From NCBI GenBank assembly GCA_021808485.1, contig JAKBBN010000023.1:1-40472 (forward strand): DNA of 40,472 nucleotides, in the 5' to 3' direction. Source of the DNA: Planctomycetota bacterium (GTDB lineage Bacteria; Planctomycetota; Phycisphaerae; WQYP01). This document shows, one piece after another, positions 23,625 through 31,593 of the stretch. The notes beneath the pieces are model-generated. The model saw nothing but the letters and a program-made list of their open reading frames with translations. It ran no database searches and was not told the origin of the DNA. Within the stretch, counting starts at the first letter, position 1; each line of letters begins with the position of its first letter. Both the position numbers and the translations under genes were made by a program.

Positions 23625-23745
23625 CCCGGGCACAAAAAAATGCGAATTTCCGGCATCATTTCCCGGCTGGAGTGCCCCATCCGGCCGGGGGGAGTGCTTG
23701 GTTCGATGGCAGGCCACACGGCTGAACATCTCCATAGCCGTGCCT
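23625..23745 (+). repeat. Degenerate third copy of the PEP-CTERM leader core
   Basis: Shares with leader 1 GCCCGGGCA, then GCGAATTTCCGGC, CATTTCCCGG, CTGGAGTGCCCCATCCGGCCGG and a GGAGTGCTTGGTTCG-like stretch in the same order, but the block nearest the start codon and the ribosome site are lost. No intact gene follows; an IS256-type transposase fragment begins directly after it. It may be the leader of a lost PEP-CTERM gene, or part of a dispersed repeat. Confidence 0.5.
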
Positions 23746-23751
23746 TGGGCA

Positions 23752-23966
23752 AAGAGGTCAATCACAAACTACGAAGGATTTGTGCGGTGGTAACGAAGGC
23801 TGAGGCTGACAAGGCCCTTGACCCGTTAATTGACGACCGTCAAGATAAATATCAATCCGCGATTGAATGTCCGCACAAATATCCGGAAAGACTGCTGACG
23901 TGTTGCGATTTGCCAGCCAAATACCGGGCGCACATTCGTACGCCCAATCCGATCGTGACGATCCGG
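23752..23966 (+). pseudogene. IS256/mutator-family transposase fragment
   Basis: About 70 residues in one frame resemble the C-terminal third of mutator (IS256) transposases: KEVNHKLRRICAVVTKAEAD, then a KYQSAIECPHKYPERLLTCC segment and DLPAKYRAHIRTPNPI. The family consensus is KYPKAVECLxKDxxxLLxFYDFPAEHWxHLRTTNPIEST. The catalytic DDE region and both ends are missing and the match stops after NPI, where the Glu of PIE would stand. No terminal inverted repeats were located. It is a relic sitting between the two convergent PEP-CTERM genes. Confidence 0.68.
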
Positions 23967-24244
23967 GTTTTCCATAGAGGGTCGAGATATACCGGTATTC
24001 CAAGCCGCAGTTCTGTACGACTCTGTACGGCAATAATCCTTCCGTCGCCGCACAATGCACTCGTATAACCGGCGGTATCAGCGCCGCTTCCACCACCATC
24101 GGAAGGGATGCTCCCAAGCTTTGCCGGCGTGCCGCCGGATATGTTATCCGCTCGCGGCCGTGAAGTGTGCAGCACCGGGCATCAACAACTCCCACGCCCG
24201 GCGCATCCCGTCGCATTGTGCTGTGTCGGGCGCAGGCTGTGATC

Positions 24245-25192
24245 TTAAAGCTTCCCCCTCATTCGCCTTCGCACCGCCATTCCGCCGACCAGGGCCAACG
24301 ATCCAACGGCGACGAGTCCAAAGCTTGCGGGCGATGGCGTAACAAATCCGGAAACGTTGTCAATTGCAAGGACATTGTTGCTAAACCCGTTGTTCCACCC
24401 GGTGATCCAAAGGTAGTTGGGTCCGCCGAGATCCGCGTTGGACGAGGCGGTCCAATTTACGGTTTGTGTAGTCCCCACCAGCCCCCCAGTGTGGTCGTAG
24501 ATGGAGAAGGTGCTGACTGGGTTGCTCGTGCCTTGGCTGATTGTTTGGGAAAAGGTGTACCAACCGGTTTGGGTGAGGGATGCAAGGTCGGCCGTGTTGG
24601 CGGTACTGCCGGTTGACTGATTATGATAGTAGGCCCACACGTTTAAATCGCCGCTGCTGGTGGTGCCAAGTTGAAATCCGGCCTCCATATTGAAATCGGG
24701 TGCACCGGCGCCATATGTTGAACTAGATCCCAACAGCGTGTACGAATTAGCGGCGGTCGGAGACTCGTCGATCATGAATCCCTGTCCGCTCGATAAGTTA
24801 GTGCCGGTCCAGTTTGCCGCATCCAGATACACGCTGATCGACATCGTGTAGGGGCCTTGATAGGTCGTGGGGCCGTTGAACACGGCGTAACCGGCATCAC
24901 CATAGCCGTTCAGGTAGTTGCTCGTCGCGTTGTTGACCACCGCGTAAAAATTGCCGCTCGCGGCGTTAATTGTCCCCACGGGCGACGCGGAGCCCGACTG
25001 ATACCGGGTAATTCCATAGCTGCCGGTACTTGATGGCGATTTTGCTCCAAAGTACCAGCCATTGGTATTGTGCTCAAAGCCTTGTGTGTAAGCGGCGCTT
25101 CCGCGCGCGATAGACGATCCCACCGATAGAAGTCCGGCACACGCCATCGCTCCGGCCATGCCGATACTGATTTTTCCCTTACTGTTACTCAT
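24245..25192 (-). CDS. PEP-CTERM-like exported surface protein 2
   Basis: A 315-residue protein from ATG 25192 (GGAG 6 nt upstream). The signal peptide (ISIGMAGAMACAGLLSVGSSIARGSAA) closely parallels that of gene 1. The passenger is beta-rich, aromatic, Ser/Thr/Asn-rich and Cys-free, with segments such as YTMSISVYLDAANWTG, FNMEAGFQLGTTSSG and DLGGPNYLWITGWNNG, which suggests a jelly-roll carbohydrate-binding or matrix fold (inference). The C-terminus, TPSPASFGLVAVGSLALVGG then MAVRRRMRGKL, is a PEP-CTERM-type sorting signal with PSPAS in place of PEPAS. It is convergent with gene 1. The two share regulation, signal peptide and tail but not the passenger, as expected for modules diversified under one expression and sorting programme. 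Confidence 0.78.
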   Translation of the reverse strand: MSNSKGKISIGMAGAMACAGLLSVGSSIARGSAAYTQGFEHNTNGWYFGAKSPSSTGSYGITRYQSGSASPVGTINAASGNFYAVVNNATSNYLNGYGDAGYAVFNGPTTYQGPYTMSISVYLDAANWTGTNLSSGQGFMIDESPTAANSYTLLGSSSTYGAGAPDFNMEAGFQLGTTSSGDLNVWAYYHNQSTGSTANTADLASLTQTGWYTFSQTISQGTSNPVSTFSIYDHTGGLVGTTQTVNWTASSNADLGGPNYLWITGWNNGFSNNVLAIDNVSGFVTPSPASFGLVAVGSLALVGGMAVRRRMRGKL

Positions 25193-25512
25193 TGCAATCT
25201 CCATACTTCCGGACATGGCCGACACGGCTTGCGAAACGATCTGCCGTGCAAGTTTGCCCACCAACCAATATAGGACTCCACGACCGGCCGGCTGGAACGA
25301 CCCAACCGGGAAATGCGGCTGGAAATCCGCTCAGCCTCCGGACGGCGGCGTCCGGGCTTCATCAATCGCTTTGCGCGACACAGTTCCAATAGGCGGCCGT
25401 GCGTCCGCCAGAATGCGGCACGCAGCATCCACCCATTTGAAGGTGGTATTTCATCGGAGGTGTCACACGGTATTTGGTAAAAGTGACTCTCCCGGCCATT
25501 CCGTTGACCAAC
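25193..25512 (-). promoter_or_regulatory. Long conserved 5' leader of PEP-CTERM gene 2, candidate structured RNA
   Basis: About 320 nt on the minus strand. It starts with GGGAGAGTCACTTTTA at 25493-25478, 26 nt after the -10, as in leader 1. A hairpin at 25358-25333 (AGCC and CGGACG arms pairing with CGTCCG and GGCT) stands at the place of the leader-1 hairpin but with a different sequence, and is followed by the same GCGGATTTCC (25330-25321). Then come CCCGGTTGGG, CCGGCCGGTCGTGGAGTCC and the near-identical block 25265-25182 ending in GGAGATTGCA-ATG. Both alternative pairings described for leader 1 are preserved. Confidence 0.6.
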
Positions 25513-25518
25513 ACGATA

Positions 25519-25547
25519 AGCCTACAACCAATCCGCACGGGTGTCAA
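25519..25547 (-). promoter_or_regulatory. Promoter of PEP-CTERM gene 2
   Basis: On the minus strand, -35 TTGACA (25547-25542), a 17-bp spacer ending ATTGGTTG, then -10 TAGGCT (25524-25519). The -10 is weaker than in gene 1 but the -35, spacer length and spacer end are the same, so the pair validates itself. Predicted start near 25512. Confidence 0.65.
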
Positions 25548-25733
25548 GATGTTTTTGACAATTTTTTTGAATTTCCCTTAACTTTTTGTGCTTGAATATT
25601 TTTAACCACGGGTTTAATAGATAAATATACATGGTACTTAAAATAGCACGCCAGCGATTTTTCAGTTCGGGAATAAATGGACTGGATTACCGATGAACAT
25701 GCTGGAACATGGTATGACCAGAAGTAAGGCGTG

Positions 25734-26400
25734 GAAGCTGCGGATATTCACGAAGTAGCCGTGCGGTTGCACCGCTTCATGCGCGAATGTCAATACCGGT
25801 TTGGACTTCGGGAGTCGGCGGAGTACGCAGCACGTTACGCGCGGGGGCAGTATTTGAATTTGCTGTACACGAGTAATTGCCGCCCACCGCGGATAAGGTG
25901 GTGATCAATTCACTGAAATTCCGGAAGCTTCCAGGCAGGCATCATTGGGACCGTCGGCTGATGAACCCCTGCCGGCGGGAATTACAGCGGCGTGATCATG
26001 CCTGTCCGCAGACCACCGGAATTGCGCGTAAATCAAGTTTTGTGATGAAGAGATATAAGAACCCCCGCGTGCAGCCGCAAGATTGTGGCCCAATCGGGAA
26101 CGTTGATAACTGCGTGGTGACCACCTATCAGGTGCATCCCACGCCGGAAGGGCTTCGCTCTCCATCGCCTTGTTTCCGCCGGAGGATTGGTCGGAAGATC
26201 GGGGGTAGTGCCCTGAAGTGGGTATTCCGCAGGGCCTGATGCATCCCGCCAAATGACAGATTGGCTTGGAACTTCGCCATGGCGTCCAACGCAGCAACAG
26301 CCATATAGCCTCACTCACTGCGGACGAAGGCCGGAATCGCCCGGAGAAACTTCCAGCGACTCAATGGGCCAGGCAGACGAAGCATGTTATCGTCGGGATT
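25734..26400 (+). pseudogene. IS701-type (DDE) transposase, decayed
   Basis: Three frame segments in correct order match IS701-type transposases. The N-terminus is VRLHRFMRECQYRFG, then RESAEYAARYARGQYLNLL (25755-25860). After a frameshift near 25875 comes LPGRHHWDRRLMNPCRREL, then SSFVMKRYKNPRVQPQDCG and NVDNCVVTTYQVHPTPEG, against the consensus DETSFVKKGxxxxGVQRQYCGxxGKxxNCVVTVHLxYA. After another shift near 26148 come IALFPPEDWSEDRG, CPEVGIPQGLMHPAK and SLTADEG, with in-frame stops between them. The first catalytic Asp region (IDET) is replaced by ARKSS. The element is dead. No terminal repeats were found. Confidence 0.7.
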
Positions 26401-26576
26401 ATTGCTGAAGGCGGTATCAAAAAATCAGCGGTCTCAAAAAACTTCCGTATCCGGTATCAGCCGTCCCCCCAACGCCCGCCGCACCCGGCATAGGAAAACA
26501 ATCAGGTGCCTTCCCCTGCCGGGAATCCGCCCGCCCGCCCGAAAAGCGGTTACTGTAAATCCGCCCCAAACTGCGT

Positions 26577-26582
26577 TACAAT
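26577..26582 (+). promoter_or_regulatory. -10 box implying a leaderless guaA transcript
   Basis: TACAAT lies 6 nt before the guaA ATG with no Shine-Dalgarno between them, so transcription would begin at or next to the start codon. No good -35 is seen 16-18 nt upstream. The same arrangement precedes the gene at 31594. Confidence 0.38.
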
Positions 26583-26588
26583 CGCCCC

Positions 26589-28169
26589 ATGAAACAGCAA
26601 CAGCCGTCCATCGAGCAGACCATCCCCATTCTGGATTTTGGATCGCAGTATGTGCAGCTTATTGCCCGGCGCGTGCGCGAGGCGGGGGTACGGGCGCTGC
26701 TTGTACGGCCGGATATTTCCCTGGAAGAATTAAAGGCCATGAATCCTGTCGGGTTGATTCTGTCCGGCGGGCCGTCCAGCGTGTATGAAGCCGGCGCCCC
26801 CCGGTGCGATCCGGACATTTTCAAGCTCGATATCCCCGTGCTCGGAATCTGTTACGGCATGCAGATAGCCGCCGAATTGCTCGGCGGGCGCGTGCAGCCC
26901 GGGCAGGCGGGTGAATACGGGGCCACGCACCTGGCCGTTGAATCCCGCAGTTCCACCGCCGCACTCGCTGCCGACTTGTTTGCCGGCGTCCCCGAACAGA
27001 CCACCGTCTGGATGAGCCATGGGGATCAGGTGCGGGACCTCGGCCCGGACTTTATTCCGCTCGCCTCCACACCCGTGTGCCCGCTGGCGGCGATGCGGCA
27101 CAAAAACAAGCCCTTTTTCGGCGTGCAATTTCATCCGGAGGTGACGCATACCCCGCATGGCGTAAAAATACTGGAGAATTTTCTGTACCGCGTCTGCAGG
27201 GCGGCCGGCACATGGCAAATGGGCAATTTTGTGGATTCGGCCGTGGTAAAAATCCGCGGGCAGGTGGGCGGCGGCCGGGTGGTCTGCGGCCTTTCCGGCG
27301 GTGTGGATTCCGCGGTCGCCGCGGCGTTGCTGCACCGGGCTGTCGGGGACCAGTTGACATGCATTTTTGTGGATAACGGCCTCCTGCGGAAAAACGAGCG
27401 GGAAAATGTGGAAAGCACGTTTCGCGATCATTTCCGCATAGACCTGCGCGTGGTCGATGCCGCGGATGAATTCCTGACCGCGCTGGCCGGCGTCACCGAA
27501 CCGCAGCAGAAACGCATGATCATCGGCAAGGCGTTTATTGATGTCTTCAAGCGGGCCTCAAAGGATATACCCGATGCCGGGTTTCTGGCCCAGGGTACTC
27601 TGTATCCGGATGTGATTGAAAGCGGCCACGGCTATGCCCGCACTGCGGCCAACATAAAACTGCATCATAATGTGGGCGGTTTGCCCGCGGAACTCGGCTT
27701 TGAACTTGTCGAACCGCTGCGCGATTTATTTAAGGATGAAGTCCGCCGCCTGGGCGAAGTGCTGGGCCTGCCGGATGCCATGGTATGGCGCCACCCATTC
27801 CCCGGCCCCGGGCTGGCCGTGCGGATCATCGGCGATATCACCCGCGAAAAACTGGACCTGCTGCGCCGCGCGGATGAAATATTTCTGGAAGAATTGACCG
27901 CGGCGGGGCTTTACCGCACCACGGCGCAAACTTTTGCCGTACTGCTGCCCGTGCAAAGCGTGGCGGTTATGGGTGACGGCCGCAGTTACAAGCCCGTCAT
28001 CGGCCTGCGCAGCGTGGATTCCACGGACTTTATGACCGCGGACTGGAGCCGCCTGCCGTATGATGTTCTGGCACGCACCAGCGGCCGGATTGTCAATGAA
28101 ATCCGCGGCGTGAGCCGGGTAGTGTATGATATTACCAGCAAGCCTCCGGGTACCATTGAATGGGAATGA
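26589..28169 (+). CDS. guaA: GMP synthase (glutamine-hydrolysing)
   Basis: Cytosolic enzyme converting XMP to GMP with glutamine and ATP, the last step of de novo GMP synthesis. It is full length (526 aa; typical about 515-525). The N-terminal class I amidotransferase has the nucleophile Cys88 in GICYGMQ and the His182/Glu184 pair in [11 protein letters not shown]. The ATP pyrophosphatase domain has the P-loop SGGVDS at 236-241 and the long conserved [20 protein letters not shown]. The dimerisation domain ends in [13 protein letters not shown], the canonical GuaA C-terminus. A small zinc-ribbon membrane gene follows after 52 nt. ATG 26589 is the only sensible start; it lacks a ribosome site and may be leaderless. 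Confidence 0.97.
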   Translation: MKQQQPSIEQTIPILDFGSQYVQLIARRVREAGVRALLVRPDISLEELKAMNPVGLILSGGPSSVYEAGAPRCDPDIFKLDIPVLGICYGMQIAAELLGGRVQPGQAGEYGATHLAVESRSSTAALAADLFAGVPEQTTVWMSHGDQVRDLGPDFIPLASTPVCPLAAMRHKNKPFFGVQFHPEVTHTPHGVKILENFLYRVCRAAGTWQMGNFVDSAVVKIRGQVGGGRVVCGLSGGVDSAVAAALLHRAVGDQLTCIFVDNGLLRKNERENVESTFRDHFRIDLRVVDAADEFLTALAGVTEPQQKRMIIGKAFIDVFKRASKDIPDAGFLAQGTLYPDVIESGHGYARTAANIKLHHNVGGLPAELGFELVEPLRDLFKDEVRRLGEVLGLPDAMVWRHPFPGPGLAVRIIGDITREKLDLLRRADEIFLEELTAAGLYRTTAQTFAVLLPVQSVAVMGDGRSYKPVIGLRSVDSTDFMTADWSRLPYDVLARTSGRIVNEIRGVSRVVYDITSKPPGTIEWE

Positions 28170-28221
28170 CCCGCGGCGCCGGGGGCGGGATTGCCGGCGG
28201 CGCGCCGCAGCCGGTGCGGGC

Positions 28222-28698
28222 ATGGAATTGCCGGAAACATTTATTGCGGATCACATGCCGGAAAATAATGCACAGCTTCATCCGCATGATATCGGCCTGC
28301 CGGTCGGCGTTGTCCGCAAACGCCGCCGCTTCCGGAACATCGGCTATTTGATGCTGGCCCTGGCGGTCATCTCCGGATTGCCCGGCTGGTATTTTTACGG
28401 CGTATCCATCCTGGACGCTTTTACCATCAGTAATTTCACCGTTTGGCAGGCGGTTGCGGCCTATTCACTGCTGATTATTTCCAGCATTACACTGCTGCTG
28501 GGTTTGTGGTACCTGCTGCTGGCGCAGGTACGCCGGCTGGCCCGCGTGGTGGAGGGCGGCGATATGACGGATGCCCCGCCGAAAGTGCAGCCCCTGCGCT
28601 GCGGCAATTGCGGCTGGCCCATGGATACGCCGGATCGCTTCTGCCGACACTGCGGCAAACCGGCTCTCACGGCGGATCATGCCACGCCTTCAAACTAA
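28222..28698 (+). CDS. Small membrane protein with C-terminal zinc ribbon
   Basis: A 158-residue protein. ATG 28222 is chosen; the frame extends upstream into guaA-proximal GC-rich sequence without protein character. Two transmembrane helices lie at about residues 41-63 (IGYLMLALAVISGLPGWYFYG) and 78-101 (AVAAYSLLIISSITLLLGLWYLL). They are followed by a short cytosolic tail with a CxxC-x11-CxxC zinc ribbon (CGNCGWPMDTPDRFCRHCGKP). Such proteins occur widely without known function. It probably shares the guaA transcript (52 nt gap). Its last 9 nt overlap the end of convergent argC. Confidence 0.7.
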   Translation: MELPETFIADHMPENNAQLHPHDIGLPVGVVRKRRRFRNIGYLMLALAVISGLPGWYFYGVSILDAFTISNFTVWQAVAAYSLLIISSITLLLGLWYLLLAQVRRLARVVEGGDMTDAPPKVQPLRCGNCGWPMDTPDRFCRHCGKPALTADHATPSN

Positions 28699-29706
28699 GC
28701 CGCTGGTTTCCGGCAGCCCGAACATAATGTTCATGTTCTGAATCGCCTGGCCGCTGGCTCCCTTCACCATGTTGTCCAGCGCCGTCATCACCACGAACCG
28801 GCCGTTGTATTCGCGCACGGCCAAGTCCAGAAAATTGCTGTTGGCCACATATTTTGTGCTGGGCAGATTGGTTTCCCGGATTCGCACAAACGGCTCATTG
28901 CCGTACGCCTGGGCAAAGGCCGCCCGGGCGTCGGCAAGTGTGGCGCCGGCAACGGGCTTAAGGTATATGGTTTCCAGAATGCCCCGGTCCATCGGAATCA
29001 GGTGCGGCACAAACAGCAGCTGCACCTCCCGGCCCCGAAGCCCGCTGAGCGTCTGCTGAATTTCCGGCGCGTGCCGGTGCGAACCGATTCCGTAGGGTTC
29101 AAATGATTCATTGCGCTCCGGAAAATGATGCTGCTGCGAAGGCGTGCGGCCGGCGCCGGAAATGCCCGAAGCCGCATTCACAATAATATCCGCCGGTTCA
29201 ACCAGCCCCGCCTTCACCAGCGGCGCAATGCCCAAAATGGCGGCCGTCGGGTAACACCCCGGATTGCTGACCAGTTTGGCGGATTTTATTTCAGACCGGA
29301 AAAATTCCGGCAGCCCATACACCGCGTGCGCCAGGTTGGCCGCATCCACATGCTTGTGCTTGTACCAGTGTTCATACAGCGCCGCGTCTTTCAGGCGGTA
29401 ATCCGCGGAAAGGTCTATCACACGCAGCCCGGCATCCAGCAGGGCGGGGGCATGGTCCATGGCCGCGACATGCGGCAGGCAAAGCAGGGCCACATCCGCC
29501 CGTGCCTTGACGGCCTGCGGGTCAAAAGGCTCGATGGGCAGGTTCAGCCGCCCCAGCAGTTCCGGAAATAAATCGCTGATCGGCTGTTCCATCTTGCGGC
29601 TTGCCAGGTAGGTGATCTCCGCATGTGGATGCCGCAGCAGCCACCGAATGGCTTCCAGAGACGTGTATCCCGTTGCGCCGATAATCGCGATCCGAACCTT
29701 GTTCAT
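28690..29706 (-). CDS. argC: N-acetyl-gamma-glutamyl-phosphate reductase
   Basis: NADPH-dependent reduction of N-acetylglutamyl phosphate to the semialdehyde, third step of arginine synthesis. 338 residues from ATG 29706. ATG 29718 is an alternative; neither has an ideal ribosome site, though GGAAAGG precedes 29706. The Rossmann start is RIAIIGATGYTSLEAIRWLLRHP; the family usually has GYTGxE or GYSGxE, here GYTSLE. The catalytic Cys is at about 150 in SNPGCYPTAAILGIAPL, and the family motif SGISGAGRTPSQQHHFPE follows. The C-terminal block DNMVKGASGQAIQNMNIM is intact. No other arg gene is in the window. Identification is secure. Confidence 0.95.
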   Translation of the reverse strand: MNKVRIAIIGATGYTSLEAIRWLLRHPHAEITYLASRKMEQPISDLFPELLGRLNLPIEPFDPQAVKARADVALLCLPHVAAMDHAPALLDAGLRVIDLSADYRLKDAALYEHWYKHKHVDAANLAHAVYGLPEFFRSEIKSAKLVSNPGCYPTAAILGIAPLVKAGLVEPADIIVNAASGISGAGRTPSQQHHFPERNESFEPYGIGSHRHAPEIQQTLSGLRGREVQLLFVPHLIPMDRGILETIYLKPVAGATLADARAAFAQAYGNEPFVRIRETNLPSTKYVANSNFLDLAVREYNGRFVVMTALDNMVKGASGQAIQNMNIMFGLPETSGLV

Positions 29707-29986
29707 AACCCTTTCCATTCTATCCGCCGATGGGCCGCAAAAACCTTCCGCCCAATGCGCTGTCACGTCGCGCGGCAATCCATCCGCCGCCCATAAACAT
29801 GCCTCAATAATAGCAGGGTTTTACCGCGGCGCAAGCCAATCCGGTTTTCCGCCATATTCTTCCCCGGATCCCCGGCCCGCCTTACGCCGGCAAATCCTGA
29901 AGTGTGGATGGAAATTCGTCCTTCGCCTGTTTAACCGGATGGCGCGGTCAACCGCGTTAACCGATGTCGGACAGCCGCCGCTGCGC

Positions 29987-30709
29987 TTAACTGCAGGCGG
30001 TGGTCGCGGCGATTTCGCCGGCATCCCACAGCAGCAAAGAACCGGAAGAATAAAACGCCGTCCCATACGCCGGCGAAGCGGTCTGCACGATGCGCGACCC
30101 GTTGGGCCGCGGCCTGCCCACGGAAACCAGCGTTCCCAGTGTCTGACTGCCGTCAAGCGTCCGCACGGTGTACGTCCAGGTGGCCGGGGCGGTTGGCGTT
30201 CCATCCGCACCGCCGTCCTTTTCAATCTGAACGGGGAACAGTCCCGCGCCGGCGGCGGCAATCAGCAGCACGGCGCGCGGCGTGGATTCCGCGGTATAGC
30301 CGGCCAGCAAACCGATATGAAAACTGTTCAACGCCAGCAGATGTGTGCCGCTCGGCGCGGATTCCAGCAGGTTAAGCACCAGTGCATTGGTATTGCCGGA
30401 ATCCGCAAGGCCTTCCGGCATGGCCAAATTGGCGGATGGGGATGTCTGGCAGTTCGGCGAAAAAATGCGGCCGGCATATTTGCCCGCGCCCGTTTCAACC
30501 GCGGTTAATTTAACGATAAAACCGCCGGCGGATCGCTGTCCGTGCTGTATCAGCGCCGTTCCCGCGCCAAAAACCCGGCTAATGGACGTGGTTCCACCGG
30601 CCGACAAGCCGGAATTGGTGTTAATTTGATCAATAATCCGGTTCACCTGCCGGGCGATATCCTGCCATGGCCGGCTGCTTGCATTCCAATGGGAAAGTGG
30701 CGTGTGCAT
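29987..30709 (-). CDS. Phage-like structural protein (hypothetical)
   Basis: A 240-residue protein from ATG 30709 (GGACAGG upstream), 19 nt after the stop of the preceding minus gene. The N-terminal helix WQDIARQVNRIIDQIN is followed by a Gly/Thr/Ser-rich region and then strands ending in VQIEKDGGADGTPTAPATWT, then YTVRTLDGSQTLGTLVSV and GTAFYSSGSLLLWDAGEI. This C-terminal order resembles proteins I associate with planctomycete prophage structural clusters (recall by pattern, not verified). No signal peptide. With its partner at 31520-30729 it forms a two-gene unit that is out of place among housekeeping genes. A virion or tail role is inference. Confidence 0.6.
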   Translation of the reverse strand: MHTPLSHWNASSRPWQDIARQVNRIIDQINTNSGLSAGGTTSISRVFGAGTALIQHGQRSAGGFIVKLTAVETGAGKYAGRIFSPNCQTSPSANLAMPEGLADSGNTNALVLNLLESAPSGTHLLALNSFHIGLLAGYTAESTPRAVLLIAAAGAGLFPVQIEKDGGADGTPTAPATWTYTVRTLDGSQTLGTLVSVGRPRPNGSRIVQTASPAYGTAFYSSGSLLLWDAGEIAATTACS

Positions 30710-30728
30710 GAAACCTGTCCGTTGAAAA

Positions 30729-31520
30729 TTACACAATTTCCGGAAATGCGGTGTTGAAATCCGTCTGCTGGAACACCACAAAGCGTCCCCAGCCGTTGCC
30801 GCTGGTTTGTGATCCATCCGTGACGATGCTCGCGGCGATTCCGGTGGGAATGGATCCGTCCACATTGCGGAACACCGCATATTCATCCCAGGTTTCCGGG
30901 TTATAGGCAAAACTGTAGGTATTGCGATACCACACCCCGTCATGCGTGGCCCCGTTGATCGGCAGGCAAAGCCATGTCCGCGGCGGGTAGCCGCGCCATG
31001 TTGCGGAATTCACCATTCCGGCATACGCCAGCGTGACGGATTCCGGGTCCGTGGTTTGCAGGAAGTGAAAATTAACCGTGGCGTTAAGCACCAGCCGATG
31101 CAGATCCGCCACCTGGCTTTGCGCCGCGCCGCCGGCCGGTGTATATGTGACGGTCGCCAGGTTGTTCGACGCGTCGTAATGCCCGGTGGCCTGCACCAGG
31201 CCGGCATTAAAACTTTTCAAGTACGAACTTGGATACAGATCCCATTGATATTCGCACAGCGTGTCAAAACAGTCCGCCCCCTGGCAAATCGTGCGGACAT
31301 GACGAACCACCGCCGCCGGACGGTCCGGATGCGGTGTGCCGATGCCCGGAATGGCGAATCCCGTTGCCGAATCCACCGCCGATGCCGCCATAACCGGCCG
31401 CAGCGTGGCCGAATATTCGGACAAACCGGTAATCTGAAATTTCCGGATTATCCGGTATCCGGAAGCCGTCCATTCCAGGGGTTGTGAAAAAAGCAGGTCT
31501 TCCTTAATGCTGATGGCCAT
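30729..31520 (-). CDS. Phage-like hypothetical protein, partner of downstream gene
   Basis: A 263-residue protein from ATG 31520. Upstream in-frame codons overlap the divergent PTPS gene and are discarded. It begins MAISIKEDLLFSQPLEW, then TASGYRIIRKFQITGLS, and is rich in aromatic beta-strands (NATVNFHFLQTTDPESVTLAYAG, TWLCLPINGATHDGVWYRNTYSFAYNPETWDEYAVF), consistent with a virion-type or other structural protein. Cys residues occur in a CQGADCFDTLCEYQW cluster. No known domain is claimed. It shares a 73-bp divergent promoter region with the PTPS gene. It is co-oriented with, and likely translated together with, the gene 19 nt downstream. Confidence 0.58.
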   Translation of the reverse strand: MAISIKEDLLFSQPLEWTASGYRIIRKFQITGLSEYSATLRPVMAASAVDSATGFAIPGIGTPHPDRPAAVVRHVRTICQGADCFDTLCEYQWDLYPSSYLKSFNAGLVQATGHYDASNNLATVTYTPAGGAAQSQVADLHRLVLNATVNFHFLQTTDPESVTLAYAGMVNSATWRGYPPRTWLCLPINGATHDGVWYRNTYSFAYNPETWDEYAVFRNVDGSIPTGIAASIVTDGSQTSGNGWGRFVVFQQTDFNTAFPEIV

Positions 31521-31528
31521 AAAAAGCT

Positions 31529-31583
31529 GTAGCGCCGGCGCAAGGGGATAATGGCCGTAGCCGCCGGCGCGTACCGGCGCTAC
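31529..31583. repeat. Inverted repeat spanning a divergent promoter region
   Basis: GTAGCGCCGG (31529-31538) and its exact complement CCGGCGCTAC (31574-31583), separated by 35 bp, lie between the divergent phage-like and PTPS genes. On each strand the outer end forms CCGGCGCTACA-A/G just upstream of the start codon, so each arm carries a candidate -10 region. It may be an operator pair, a cruciform, or a dispersed repeat of this genome. Confidence 0.5.
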
Positions 31584-31586
31584 AAT
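31581..31586 (+). promoter_or_regulatory. -10 box implying a leaderless PTPS-family transcript
   Basis: TACAAT lies 7 nt before ATG 31594 with no Shine-Dalgarno in between, as in front of guaA. No clear -35 is seen. Confidence 0.38.
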
Positions 31587-31593
31587 ACGGCCG

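Noticed and set aside
24160..24215. Terminator after PEP-CTERM gene 2 (GCCGGGC/GCCCGGT arms)
   Set aside because: Loop of about 16 nt and no T tract; not convincing.
23758..24216. Minus-strand 152-codon ORF between the PEP-CTERM genes
   Set aside because: It is antisense to the IS256 relic, has no ribosome site and lacks protein-like composition.
29821..30261. Arg/Pro-rich ORFs antisense or out of frame to the phage-like gene
   Set aside because: Typical shadow frames of GC-rich coding DNA.
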